From an uncultured Synechococcaceae cyanobacterium (GTDB lineage: Bacteria > Cyanobacteriota > Cyanobacteriia > PCC-6307 > Cyanobiaceae): a stretch of 53,782 bases of DNA. Every line of letters begins with the position of its first letter. Position 1 is the stretch's first letter. The position numbers were made by a program, and so were the translations under genes. The stretch spans positions 1-53,782 of the forward strand of contig CACGFX010000007.1 of the NCBI GenBank assembly GCA_902572395.1, in the 5' to 3' direction. Positions 35,809 to 43,880 of the stretch are shown here, piece by piece. The notes under the pieces were generated by a model that had not been told where the DNA came from, searched no databases, and saw only the letters and a program-made list of their open reading frames with translations.

Positions 35809-36972
35809 TTAATTTCCCTTTAGATATCTAGATGCTACAACTAATGCCTCACCAGCTTGTTCGGCTGAGATTTTACCGAGGCTGAGAAGTGTATTACTGA
35901 TAGCAGATACCACCGTAATAATATCTCTATCATTAACATAACCTAAGTGTCCTACTCTAAATATTTTCCCTTTTAAATTATCTTGTCCACCAGCAAGTAA
36001 GATATCAAAATTATTCTTTATTGTTTTTCTGAATTCTTCAGCATCAATTCCTTCTGTTTTTATTGCAGTAATTGAAGGACTTAAATATTTTTCATCAGCA
36101 AATAATTTTAGATTTAAAGCCTTTACAGCATTGCTCATTGCTAATTTGTGTTTATTGTGTCTTAGAAAAATGTTTTCTAAGCCTTCTTCTCTCATCATTT
36201 TTAAAGCTTCATCTAAAGCAAAAACTAAATTAACTGCTGGGGTGTATGGATTACTGTTAGTTAAAAGACTTTTTTTGTAGGATTTTAAATCTAAATAAAA
36301 TTTTGGTAAGTTAGATTTTTCTGTAGCTTCCCATGCTTTTTGGCTTATTGATATAAAACTAAGCCCAGGAGGTATCATATATCCTTTTTGCGACCCTGAA
36401 GCAACGATATCTAATTCCCATGCATCTACAGGCACATTGCAAGCTCCAAGACTTGTAACGCAGTCAACAATTGATAAAGCTTTGCTATGTTCGCGAATAT
36501 ATGAACTTATAGTTTCTAGATCATTAATTACACCTGTTGAGGTTTCGGAATGAGTCAAAATAACCGCCTTAATTTCTTTTTGTTTATCTTCCTCTAATAC
36601 CTCTTTGAATTCCTCTGGATCAAGTGGAGTGCCCCATTCGGAATCAATTTTTATTACTTCTAGACCAAATTCTTTAGCAACTTTTACCCATCTTTCACCA
36701 AATTTTCCATTTTCTCCACAGATTACTTTATCTCCTTTACTTAAGGTATTTATTATTCCAGCTTCCATTGCCGCAGTCCCACTGCCAGTGATTGTTAGGA
36801 CATCATTTTTAGTTTGATGAAGCCACTGTAAATTTTTAGTTGTACTCTCTACGAGATCTTGAAATTCTTTACTGCGATGGCCTATTGGATGCTTACTTAA
36901 TGCTTGTAGAACTTTTTCTGGAACTGGTGTAGGTCCAGGAATCATCAATGATAATTTTTGTTGTATGGCCAC
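35809..36972 (-). CDS. PLP-dependent aminotransferase, serine/alanine-glyoxylate type
   Basis: The 387-aa fold-type I enzyme belongs to the class V group. It starts 'MIPGPTPVPEKVLQALSKHP' after nine residues. The PLP lysine is in 'VASGSQKGYMIPPGLSF', and 'GTAAMEAGIINTL' and 'DCVTSLGACNVPVDAWELD' frame the cofactor site. In cyanobacteria such proteins act as serine- or alanine-glyoxylate aminotransferases (photorespiration) and were often annotated historically as a 'soluble hydrogenase small subunit'. Nothing hydrogenase-like is seen here. It diverges from cbiD by 60 bases. Confidence 0.92.
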   Translation of the reverse strand: MAIQQKLSLMIPGPTPVPEKVLQALSKHPIGHRSKEFQDLVESTTKNLQWLHQTKNDVLTITGSGTAAMEAGIINTLSKGDKVICGENGKFGERWVKVAKEFGLEVIKIDSEWGTPLDPEEFKEVLEEDKQKEIKAVILTHSETSTGVINDLETISSYIREHSKALSIVDCVTSLGACNVPVDAWELDIVASGSQKGYMIPPGLSFISISQKAWEATEKSNLPKFYLDLKSYKKSLLTNSNPYTPAVNLVFALDEALKMMREEGLENIFLRHNKHKLAMSNAVKALNLKLFADEKYLSPSITAIKTEGIDAEEFRKTIKNNFDILLAGGQDNLKGKIFRVGHLGYVNDRDIITVVSAISNTLLSLGKISAEQAGEALVVASRYLKGN

Positions 36973-37032
36973 TTTTTATTAAATAGGTCATTCTTAGATT
37001 AGTTCTCATTATATATTTTTCAATTACTTGAT

Positions 37033-38145
37033 TTGAAAAAAGGATTTTCTTTACCTTTGTGGGTTGCTGGAGCTGCTAGAGCAGCATTAAAAAAACTAGT
37101 AGGGTTACCATTTAAGAATTATGAACTAATAAAAATTCCTAATGAAAAAAAAGAAATAAAAATCGAGATTCATTCTGTTGGTTTACTTAAAGATGATTCC
37201 CATGCATTAGGAATTACCTTTGCAAAGTCTGGTTTAGATCTTGACATTACACAAAACTTAGAGATATGGACAATAGCCTCTTTAGAAAAAATTTCTTCTA
37301 ATAATCCTGTTCAAACAATTCCAATCAATCTTATTGCAGGATCTGGTGTAGGCATAAAAGAAGGTACATCAGAGATATGCATTTCTAATTTTGCCAAAGA
37401 AGTTTTATATGAAAATTTATTAGATAGTATTCCTGCCGGCTTTAATTTGAAATTAGAAATTATTTTCCCAAATGGAGAGTTTTTAGCTGAAAGAACTAGT
37501 AATAAGTCATTTGGTATTGTTGATGGATTATCTATTATTGGGACTTCTGCTGAGACTTATTCGAGTGCTTCACCTGATCAATTAGAAGAGGCTAAAAATA
37601 ATCTTGCAAAGTTAATTCAAAATGATTTTAAAGGGGAAGTTGTATTTGTTATTGGTGAAAATGGGTTAAATTTGGCTAAAACTTATAATGATAATTTGCC
37701 AATTATTAAAATTGGAAATTGGATAGGACCATTATTAGTTGATGCTGCAATAAAAAAAGTCAAAACTGTAATTCTTTTTGGTTATCATGGGAAATTAATT
37801 AAATTAGCAGGCGGTATTTTTCATACACATAATCATTTAGCTGATGCAAGAATTGAGATTCTTGTTTATTTAGCCGTTCAAGAAAAGTTACCACCTGAAA
37901 TAATAGTTGAATTATCCCAGTTAGATAATCTTGAAAATGCATTACAACTTCTTGAGAGATTTAATAAATCTTTAACTGATAAATTATTCAAGAATTTATC
38001 AAATACTATCGAAGAGCGTTCTTTTAGTTATGTAAATAGGTATGTAAAAACCGATATGCAAATCGCGTCTATCATTTTTGATAGAAAACGGAAAATAAGG
38101 TGGGCTGGAATTAACGGCAATAAGTATATTTCTTATTTTCAATAA
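37033..38145 (+). CDS. cbiD: Cobalt-precorrin-5B C1-methyltransferase
   Basis: The 370-aa protein is CbiD, which methylates C1 in anaerobic-type cobalamin synthesis. The N-terminal 'LPLWVAGAARAALKKLVG', the central 'VIGENGLNLAKTYN' and 'FGYHGKLIKLAGGIFHTHNH' are family traits. The start is TTG; no ATG fits before the conserved N-terminus. In cyanobacteria the pathway makes pseudocobalamin. cbiD precedes guaA by 54 bases on the same strand, a pairing I recall from Prochlorococcus. The pathway's other enzymes are not in this window. Confidence 0.95.
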   Translation: MKKGFSLPLWVAGAARAALKKLVGLPFKNYELIKIPNEKKEIKIEIHSVGLLKDDSHALGITFAKSGLDLDITQNLEIWTIASLEKISSNNPVQTIPINLIAGSGVGIKEGTSEICISNFAKEVLYENLLDSIPAGFNLKLEIIFPNGEFLAERTSNKSFGIVDGLSIIGTSAETYSSASPDQLEEAKNNLAKLIQNDFKGEVVFVIGENGLNLAKTYNDNLPIIKIGNWIGPLLVDAAIKKVKTVILFGYHGKLIKLAGGIFHTHNHLADARIEILVYLAVQEKLPPEIIVELSQLDNLENALQLLERFNKSLTDKLFKNLSNTIEERSFSYVNRYVKTDMQIASIIFDRKRKIRWAGINGNKYISYFQ

Positions 38146-38199
38146 GATTAATTTGTGATTCATTATGCTTTTGTAAATAAATTGAGTTAACTTTTATAC

Positions 38200-39786
38200 A
38201 TGAGTCAAATAAATTTAAAAAAAGAACGAGATCCTTCAATATTAATTTTGGATTTCGGATCTCAATATTCTGAATTGATTGCAAGAAGAATTAGAGAAAC
38301 TAATGTTTTTTCTCTTGTAGTAAGTAATTATATTTCAATTGAGGAAATTAAAAATATTAACCCTAAAGGGATTATTTTGAGTGGAGGTCCAAATTCTGTA
38401 TATGAACAAAATGCTCCTAAGTGTGATGAAAAAATTTTTAATTTAGGAATTCCTATTCTTGGCATATGCTATGGAATGCAATTAATGGTTAAAGAACTTG
38501 GAGGATCTGTTATTTCCGCAACCAAAAGAGCTGAATATGGTAGAGCCCCATTAAATATAGACCAAGAATCTGAACTCCTTTCTGATGTAGAAGATAAATC
38601 TATTATGTGGATGAGTCATGGCGATTCTATTAATCGTTTGCCTGATGGATTTAAAAAAATTGCTCATACCGAAAACACACTCCATGCAGCAATTTCAAAT
38701 GATGTAAAGAAATTATTTGGCGTACAATTTCATCCTGAAGTTATTCATTCAGAGTTTGGGATGACGGTAATTAAAAATTTTGTTTATAAAATTTCTTGTT
38801 GTGCGGCTGATTGGACAACCGAAACCTATATAGAGGAAACTATTCCCAGGATAAGAGAGCAAGTCGGCAATAAAAAAGTTTTGCTTGCCTTGTCTGGAGG
38901 AGTTGATTCTTCAACTCTTGCTTTTCTTCTCAATAAAGCAATTGGAAATCAGCTTACATGCATGTTTATAGACCAAGGTTTCATGAGAAAAGGTGAACCA
39001 GAGTTTTTAATGAATTTTTTTGATAAGAAATTTCACATAAAAGTTGAATACATTAATGCAAGGGAAAGGTTTATTGCCAAATTAAAAGATATTACTGATC
39101 CAGAACAAAAAAGAAAAATTATAGGTGAAGAATTTATTAGAGTATTTGAGGAAGAAAGCAATAAATTGGGACCTTTTCAGTATTTAGCCCAAGGTACTCT
39201 TTATCCTGATGTTATTGAAAGTGCTGGTACTAATATTGATCCTAAAACAGGAGAAAGAATAGCTGTAAAAATAAAGAGTCATCACAATGTAGGTGGATTG
39301 CCAAAAGATTTACAATTTAAATTAGTTGAGCCATTAAGAAAACTTTTTAAGGATGAAGTACGAAAAGTTGGAGCTGCTTTAGGTTTGCCTGATGAAATTA
39401 TAAAAAGGCATCCATTCCCAGGCCCTGGATTAGCTATAAGAATTTTGGGAGAGGTAAATAATGAAAAACTTGATTGTTTAAGAGATGCAGACTGGATAGT
39501 AAGAGATGAAATTAAAAAAGCAGGTCTTTACAATGATATTTGGCAAGCTTTTGCAGTATTGTTACCTGTTAAAACTGTGGGAGTGATGGGAGATAAAAGG
39601 ACTTATGCATGGCCAATAGTTTTACGTTGTGTATCAAGTGAGGATGGTATGACAGCGGATTGGTCAAAAATTCCTTTTAAGATTTTGGAGAGGATTGCAA
39701 ATAGAATCGTAAACGAAGTAGATTCAGTTAATAGAGTTGTTTATGATATTACAAGCAAACCTCCAGGAACTATTGAGTGGGAGTAA
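38200..39786 (+). CDS. guaA: GMP synthase (glutamine-hydrolysing)
   Basis: The 528-aa enzyme converts XMP to GMP. The N-terminal class I glutamine amidotransferase has the nucleophile Cys90 in '[16 protein letters not shown]' and '[14 protein letters not shown]' with the His-Glu pair. The ATP pyrophosphatase domain has the PP-loop '[11 protein letters not shown]'. '[20 protein letters not shown]' and '[17 protein letters not shown]' form the dimerisation and substrate region. The end '[13 protein letters not shown]' is canonical, so the protein is full length. It is followed after 72 bases by the PD-(D/E)XK gene. Confidence 0.99.
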   Translation: MSQINLKKERDPSILILDFGSQYSELIARRIRETNVFSLVVSNYISIEEIKNINPKGIILSGGPNSVYEQNAPKCDEKIFNLGIPILGICYGMQLMVKELGGSVISATKRAEYGRAPLNIDQESELLSDVEDKSIMWMSHGDSINRLPDGFKKIAHTENTLHAAISNDVKKLFGVQFHPEVIHSEFGMTVIKNFVYKISCCAADWTTETYIEETIPRIREQVGNKKVLLALSGGVDSSTLAFLLNKAIGNQLTCMFIDQGFMRKGEPEFLMNFFDKKFHIKVEYINARERFIAKLKDITDPEQKRKIIGEEFIRVFEEESNKLGPFQYLAQGTLYPDVIESAGTNIDPKTGERIAVKIKSHHNVGGLPKDLQFKLVEPLRKLFKDEVRKVGAALGLPDEIIKRHPFPGPGLAIRILGEVNNEKLDCLRDADWIVRDEIKKAGLYNDIWQAFAVLLPVKTVGVMGDKRTYAWPIVLRCVSSEDGMTADWSKIPFKILERIANRIVNEVDSVNRVVYDITSKPPGTIEWE

Positions 39787-39858
39787 ATTACAAATTTTCT
39801 AAAAATTTAAGACTTTTCTTTTATTTAAGAAATATTTTTAAATGGGGTGTTAACTGTA

Positions 39859-40572
39859 ATGAGCGAGATTATTAAATTAAGTCGATCTACTGTTGAGAAA
39901 TATCTTAGTTGTCCAAGATGTTGTGTACTTGACAAAAAATATCAAATAAAACCTCCATCATTACCTTTTACTTTAAATATAGCTGTAGATAATTTATGTA
40001 AAAATGAATTTGATTATTACAGAAAAATTCAGGAGCCCCATCCTTTATTTATTGAACACGGTATTGATGCTGTTCCTTTCAAACACAAAGATTTAGAACG
40101 TTGGAGAAGTAATTTTCAAGGCATAAGATATCTGTCAATAGAACATAATTATGATTTTGGTGGTGCTGTGGATGATATTTGGCAGAAAAAAAATGGTGAT
40201 CTTATTATTGTTGATGTGAAAGCAACTTCTAGAAATAATTTTGATTGGTCTGAGACTTTTAATAAATACGAATATGCAAAAGCTTATAAGAGACAATTAG
40301 AAATGTATCAGTGGTTGTTTAAAAAAAATGGTTTTCAAGTTGCTAATGAAGCTTATCTTTTATATTTTAATGGAAAGAAAAATGAAGAGTTATTTAATAA
40401 CCAATTAAATTTTGACGTACATCTAATTAAATTAGATTGTTCTACTTCATGGGTAGAAAATAAGATAGTTGATACGGTTAATTTATTACGTTCGGATAAT
40501 TTCCCCAAACCTTCATTAAAGTGTGAATACTGTAATTATTTAAAGAAGCGTTGGCAGTTATCGATAACTTAA
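39859..40572 (+). CDS. PD-(D/E)XK nuclease-like protein (Cas4/RecB type) with putative Fe-S cysteines
   Basis: I start it at ATG 39859 (237 aa); an in-frame GTG at 39847 would add four residues. RecB/Cas4-type nuclease motifs appear in order: E95, then 'GGAVDDIW' with D105, then 'DLIIVDVKAT' with D119 and K121, then Q146-x3-Y150 in 'RQLEMYQWLF'. Cysteines lie at both ends: C18, C21 and C22 ('SCPRCCVL') and C222 and C225 ('KCEYCNYL'), a layout recalling the Fe-S cluster of Cas4 and AddB, though the spacing differs. No CRISPR array, cas gene or recombination partner is nearby. A DNA-repair or RNA role is possible; the target is unknown. The next gene lies 80 bases downstream. Confidence 0.75.
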   Translation: MSEIIKLSRSTVEKYLSCPRCCVLDKKYQIKPPSLPFTLNIAVDNLCKNEFDYYRKIQEPHPLFIEHGIDAVPFKHKDLERWRSNFQGIRYLSIEHNYDFGGAVDDIWQKKNGDLIIVDVKATSRNNFDWSETFNKYEYAKAYKRQLEMYQWLFKKNGFQVANEAYLLYFNGKKNEELFNNQLNFDVHLIKLDCSTSWVENKIVDTVNLLRSDNFPKPSLKCEYCNYLKKRWQLSIT

Positions 40573-40652
40573 TATTCATAGGATAATTTTTCATATTTCT
40601 GGAAAAATAGTGAATAAAAGATAATCTTTAATTAGATTAATAATTTAGACTT

Positions 40653-41261
40653 TTGATAAATTCGAAAAATTCTGAAAGAAAAATAACTAACCATCTGCAA
40701 CAAGATGTAGTCAAAGTATCTGGCAAAACAATTTTTATTAATCCTTTTTTATATTGGCGAAGATTTGACGAAAACACTAATAGATGGCTTAGAGAACCTG
40801 GTCAAATGTCAGAGGATCAAATTGCACCAAACAGGAATCGTTTTTATCCAGAAATAGAGTGGGCTGATTTGAGGCATGAGCAAAAGCTTATAAAAGATGC
40901 AACTGTTGAGATGTTTTTAAAAACTCTTGAATTGATAAGTACATTTCATCCTGATCTTAGTTCTGGACAATTATTAGAAGTGGAGAGGAAAATGGCGATT
41001 ACAAAAAAAACTCCTTTCGAAAAATGGGTAACAAAATCTTTCGCCAAAAAAACGAGATTATTAGAAAATGAAAAAAGAAAATTTCAAAGAGAAAGATTTT
41101 TTAATAGCTGGAGAGAATGGTTCAGTCTTACAAATACTCAACAAGCAATTTTGCCGTTAATAGTCACGATATTTATTTCTTCATTTGTTGGGTGGTCTTT
41201 AGGGATATCAAAGAATAGTTGTAATCCTTATTTTGAACAAAATATAAATAAATTAAATTAA
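40653..41261 (+). CDS. Unknown protein (202 aa) with C-terminal membrane anchor
   Basis: The frame begins at TTG ('MINSKNSERKITNHLQQDVV'). The soluble part contains 'INPFLYWRRFDENTNRWLRE' and 'NRFYPEIEWADLRHEQKLIK', then a basic helical stretch (residues about 130-160). One hydrophobic segment, 'ILPLIVTIFISSFVGWSLGI' (about residues 168-188), ends the protein, so a tail-anchored topology with the bulk in the cytoplasm is likely. No known domain is recognised. It sits between the PD-(D/E)XK gene and a micro-gene before PBP2. The strong pattern of Trp and aromatic residues supports a real, folded protein. Confidence 0.7.
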   Translation: MINSKNSERKITNHLQQDVVKVSGKTIFINPFLYWRRFDENTNRWLREPGQMSEDQIAPNRNRFYPEIEWADLRHEQKLIKDATVEMFLKTLELISTFHPDLSSGQLLEVERKMAITKKTPFEKWVTKSFAKKTRLLENEKRKFQRERFFNSWREWFSLTNTQQAILPLIVTIFISSFVGWSLGISKNSCNPYFEQNINKLN

Positions 41262-41369
41262 TTTGTTTTTGATATTTTTTAAGTATCTAAGTAAAAATAA
41301 TTTTGAAAAAATAAATTTATTATTTAGAATTCCATTAATTGAAATAATTACTTAAAAAGTATAAGTTTT

Positions 41370-41513
41370 ATGAGTGAAAATTTAAATTCAAATAATCTTG
41401 AAAATGATGCGTTCGATTTGAACAATGAAGATAGTGATTTTCAAGATTTAATCAATAGACTTATAGAGATAAAATCAACCATTGCTTTATTGGAAAAAAC
41501 AATATTTAAATAA
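41370..41513 (+). CDS. Putative 47-aa micro-protein overlapping the start of the PBP2 gene
   Basis: An ATG at 41370 opens a 47-codon frame: an Asn/Asp/Glu-rich N-terminus ('MSENLNSNNLENDAFDLNNE') and an amphipathic helix 'LINRLIEIKSTIALLEKTIF'. It ends 32 bases inside the longest form of the PBP2 frame; with the later PBP2 start (TTG 41524) the two would be separated by 10 bases. A spacer of 108 bases precedes it. The acidic head and helical tail look protein-like, but the frame is short and I know no homologue. Confidence 0.45.
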   Translation: MSENLNSNNLENDAFDLNNEDSDFQDLINRLIEIKSTIALLEKTIFK

Positions 41514-43314
41514 ATTTATATTTTTGATAAAAACAAGTCCTAATAAAAAACTTATTTCATTAAAAAGACAGCCATTAGTCTTACTTATTTTTTCTTCTGT
41601 TTCCTTTTTATTGATTCTATTTAGATTAATTTTTTTACAACTTTTAAATTATGAATCTTTTAAGAAAATGTCAGATGAGAATAGGATCAGACTTATTGCT
41701 TCGCAGCCAATACGTGGAAGAATACTAGATAAAAATGGTAATGTTCTAGCAAATAGTAGAGTTAAATATTCTTTAATAATAAAGCCTCAATATGTTAAAA
41801 AAAGCAATTGGGAACAACATAAATCAAGTATTTCTAAATTGTTAAATATTGATAGTAATGTAATTCAAAAAAAATACTCTGATGGTCTAAAAAATCAGAA
41901 ACTCTCAGTAATTATTCGTGATGATTTAAATGTAGATCAATTAATAAAATTTAAGGAGAATGAAGGTAATTTAATTAGTTTTGAAATAGCTACCAATTTA
42001 ATTAGAAATTATCCCTACAAATCCCTTGCTGCCCATGTAATTGGTTATACTCAGCCAGTTACTGAATTAGAATATAAATTTTTATCTAAGAAGGGTTATA
42101 AATTGAATGACTTAATCGGTAGGACAGGAATGGAATATGTTTACGAAGATTTTATAAGAGGTGAATGGGGCGGAGAAATGGTTGAAGTCAATTCATTAGG
42201 AAAATTTCAAAGATCATTGGGTATAAGACCTTCAGTAAAAGGTAATGATATCCAACTAACAATCGATCTTAATCTGCAGTTAGTTGCTGAGGAGGTTCTT
42301 AAAGATAAAAAAGCTGGAGCCATAATAGTAATGGATCCAAGAGATGGTGCAATAAGAGCAATGGCAAGTAAACCTACATTCGATTTAAATTTTTTCTCAA
42401 AGGATTTTAAACCTGAGAAAGAATATAATACACTTTTTAATTCTCCTGAAAAACCTTTATTTAATAGAGCATTAAATGCCTACGATCCAGGAAGCGTTTG
42501 GAAAATTGTAACAGCTTTAGCTGGCTTGGAAAGTGGGAAATTTCCTAGAGAAACAATGTTAGATACGAAACCATGTATCACTTATGGAAGCCAATGTTTC
42601 AGGGAACATAATGATTTAGGTTTTGGAGTAATAGGTTATGAAGATGCTTTAAGAGTTTCGAGTAATACATTTTTTTATCAAGTCGGATATGGTGCAGGAG
42701 TTGATGAAATTCATAAGGTTTCTAGAAAACTTGGTTTTAATTCTTTATCTGGAATTGAAATTTCTGAACAAGAAAATAAAGGATTAGTAGCAAGTAGTGA
42801 GTGGGCTAAAAAAGGCAGAGGATGGGGGCAACCAGGAAGAACTCCATGGGTCCCAGAAGATATTGCTAGTATGTCTATTGGACAATTTGTTGTTCAAGTT
42901 ACTCCTATTCAAATAGCTAGAGCTTATGCTGCTATTGCAAATGGAGGTTATTTAGTTACTCCACATTTGACTAAAAAAGATGAAGAAAGTCTTTTAGATA
43001 AAAAACGTATTCCAATTGATATTGACCCACAAAATATTCAATTGATAAAAAGTGGTCTCCGGAAAGTAGTAGAGTCTGGCACAGGAGTATCAATTAATTA
43101 TGGAGTTTCAAATTTACCTCCAGTGTCAGGTAAAACAGGAACTGCTGAAGATGGTGAAGGTGGCTCAGATCATGCTTGGTTCGTTTGCTTTACACCCTCT
43201 GAAAATAGCGAATTACTTGTAGTTGCTTTTGCACAGAATACTCCTGGTGGTGGATCTGTTCACGCCCTGCCCATGGCAAGAGAAATTTTAAAAGTTTGGA
43301 ATGAGAAAAAATGA
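41482..43314 (+). CDS. mrdA: Penicillin-binding protein 2 (peptidoglycan transpeptidase)
   Basis: The product is a class B PBP that cross-links peptidoglycan during cell elongation. A short cytoplasmic start and one membrane helix 'LVLLIFSSVSFLLILFRLIF' lead into the dimerisation domain ('NRIRLIASQPIRGRILDKNG'). The transpeptidase motifs are S338-V-W-K341 ('DPGSVWKIVTAL'), S393-S-N395 ('VSSNTFFYQVG') and K551-T-G ('SGKTGTAEDG'). Length from TTG 41482 is 610 aa; TTG 41524 would give 596 aa and avoid overlap with the preceding micro-gene, so the start is uncertain. It ends 24 bases before the convergent FMN-reductase gene. The elongasome partner RodA is not in the window. Confidence 0.95.
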   Translation: MLYWKKQYLNKFIFLIKTSPNKKLISLKRQPLVLLIFSSVSFLLILFRLIFLQLLNYESFKKMSDENRIRLIASQPIRGRILDKNGNVLANSRVKYSLIIKPQYVKKSNWEQHKSSISKLLNIDSNVIQKKYSDGLKNQKLSVIIRDDLNVDQLIKFKENEGNLISFEIATNLIRNYPYKSLAAHVIGYTQPVTELEYKFLSKKGYKLNDLIGRTGMEYVYEDFIRGEWGGEMVEVNSLGKFQRSLGIRPSVKGNDIQLTIDLNLQLVAEEVLKDKKAGAIIVMDPRDGAIRAMASKPTFDLNFFSKDFKPEKEYNTLFNSPEKPLFNRALNAYDPGSVWKIVTALAGLESGKFPRETMLDTKPCITYGSQCFREHNDLGFGVIGYEDALRVSSNTFFYQVGYGAGVDEIHKVSRKLGFNSLSGIEISEQENKGLVASSEWAKKGRGWGQPGRTPWVPEDIASMSIGQFVVQVTPIQIARAYAAIANGGYLVTPHLTKKDEESLLDKKRIPIDIDPQNIQLIKSGLRKVVESGTGVSINYGVSNLPPVSGKTGTAEDGEGGSDHAWFVCFTPSENSELLVVAFAQNTPGGGSVHALPMAREILKVWNEKK

Positions 43315-43338
43315 GATTAATTTTTAGTTATTAAAAGT

Positions 43339-43863
43339 TTATGTTTTTAATTTTTTCATTTGTAAAAGTCTTTGAATAATATCTTCAATAGTTTTTGTAT
43401 CTATAGGTTTACTATATGAAGACAAAAGTTGTCTTCCTAATACTTGACTTCCTAAATGCACTAATTGAATTCGTAATGAGGTCAGTAGTTCTAACCCTAT
43501 GCCGCCAGAAAATGTTGCAATTGCAATAGGTTGACCATTAAATAAATTTCTAAAGTCATCTCCCGAAACAGATAGCCATGCTATGAAGTTGGAGAGAATG
43601 GGAGGTATAGATCCATTATATTCAGGCGCACAAATCACCCACCTTTCAATCTCGAAAAGCTTTTTTTTTAATTCTTCTATTTCATTTGGAATATTTTCTT
43701 TGCTGTGAATTCTTGGATTAAATAATGGAATATCAAGAGTAGTAAGATCTAAAATTTCAGAACTTATTTTCAGTTCATTACTTTTTTCAAGAAATTTTTC
43801 AGAAAGTTCTAGATTTTTACCACAACTAGCCGTAATGATTATTAGATCTTTTGTTTCAGTCAT
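43339..43863 (-). CDS. NADPH-dependent FMN reductase-like flavoprotein
   Basis: The 174-aa flavodoxin-fold protein resembles azoreductase or SsuE-type FMN reductases. 'WVICAPEYNGSIPPILSNFI' is the conserved FMN/NADPH segment, and 'FSGGIGLELLTSLRIQLVHL' follows. The N-terminal phosphate-binding region ('IIITASCGKNLELSEKFL') departs from the usual GSxR. It lies 17 bases downstream of flv1 on the same strand, so it may supply reduced flavin to, or be regulated with, the flavodiiron proteins. This link is only inferred from position. Confidence 0.85.
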   Translation of the reverse strand: MTETKDLIIITASCGKNLELSEKFLEKSNELKISSEILDLTTLDIPLFNPRIHSKENIPNEIEELKKKLFEIERWVICAPEYNGSIPPILSNFIAWLSVSGDDFRNLFNGQPIAIATFSGGIGLELLTSLRIQLVHLGSQVLGRQLLSSYSKPIDTKTIEDIIQRLLQMKKLKT

Positions 43864-43880
43864 AAATTAGATAAATAAAT

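Noticed and set aside
39859..40572. PD-(D/E)XK protein as a true CRISPR Cas4
   Set aside because: No CRISPR repeats or other cas genes in the window, and the cysteine spacing differs from Cas4.
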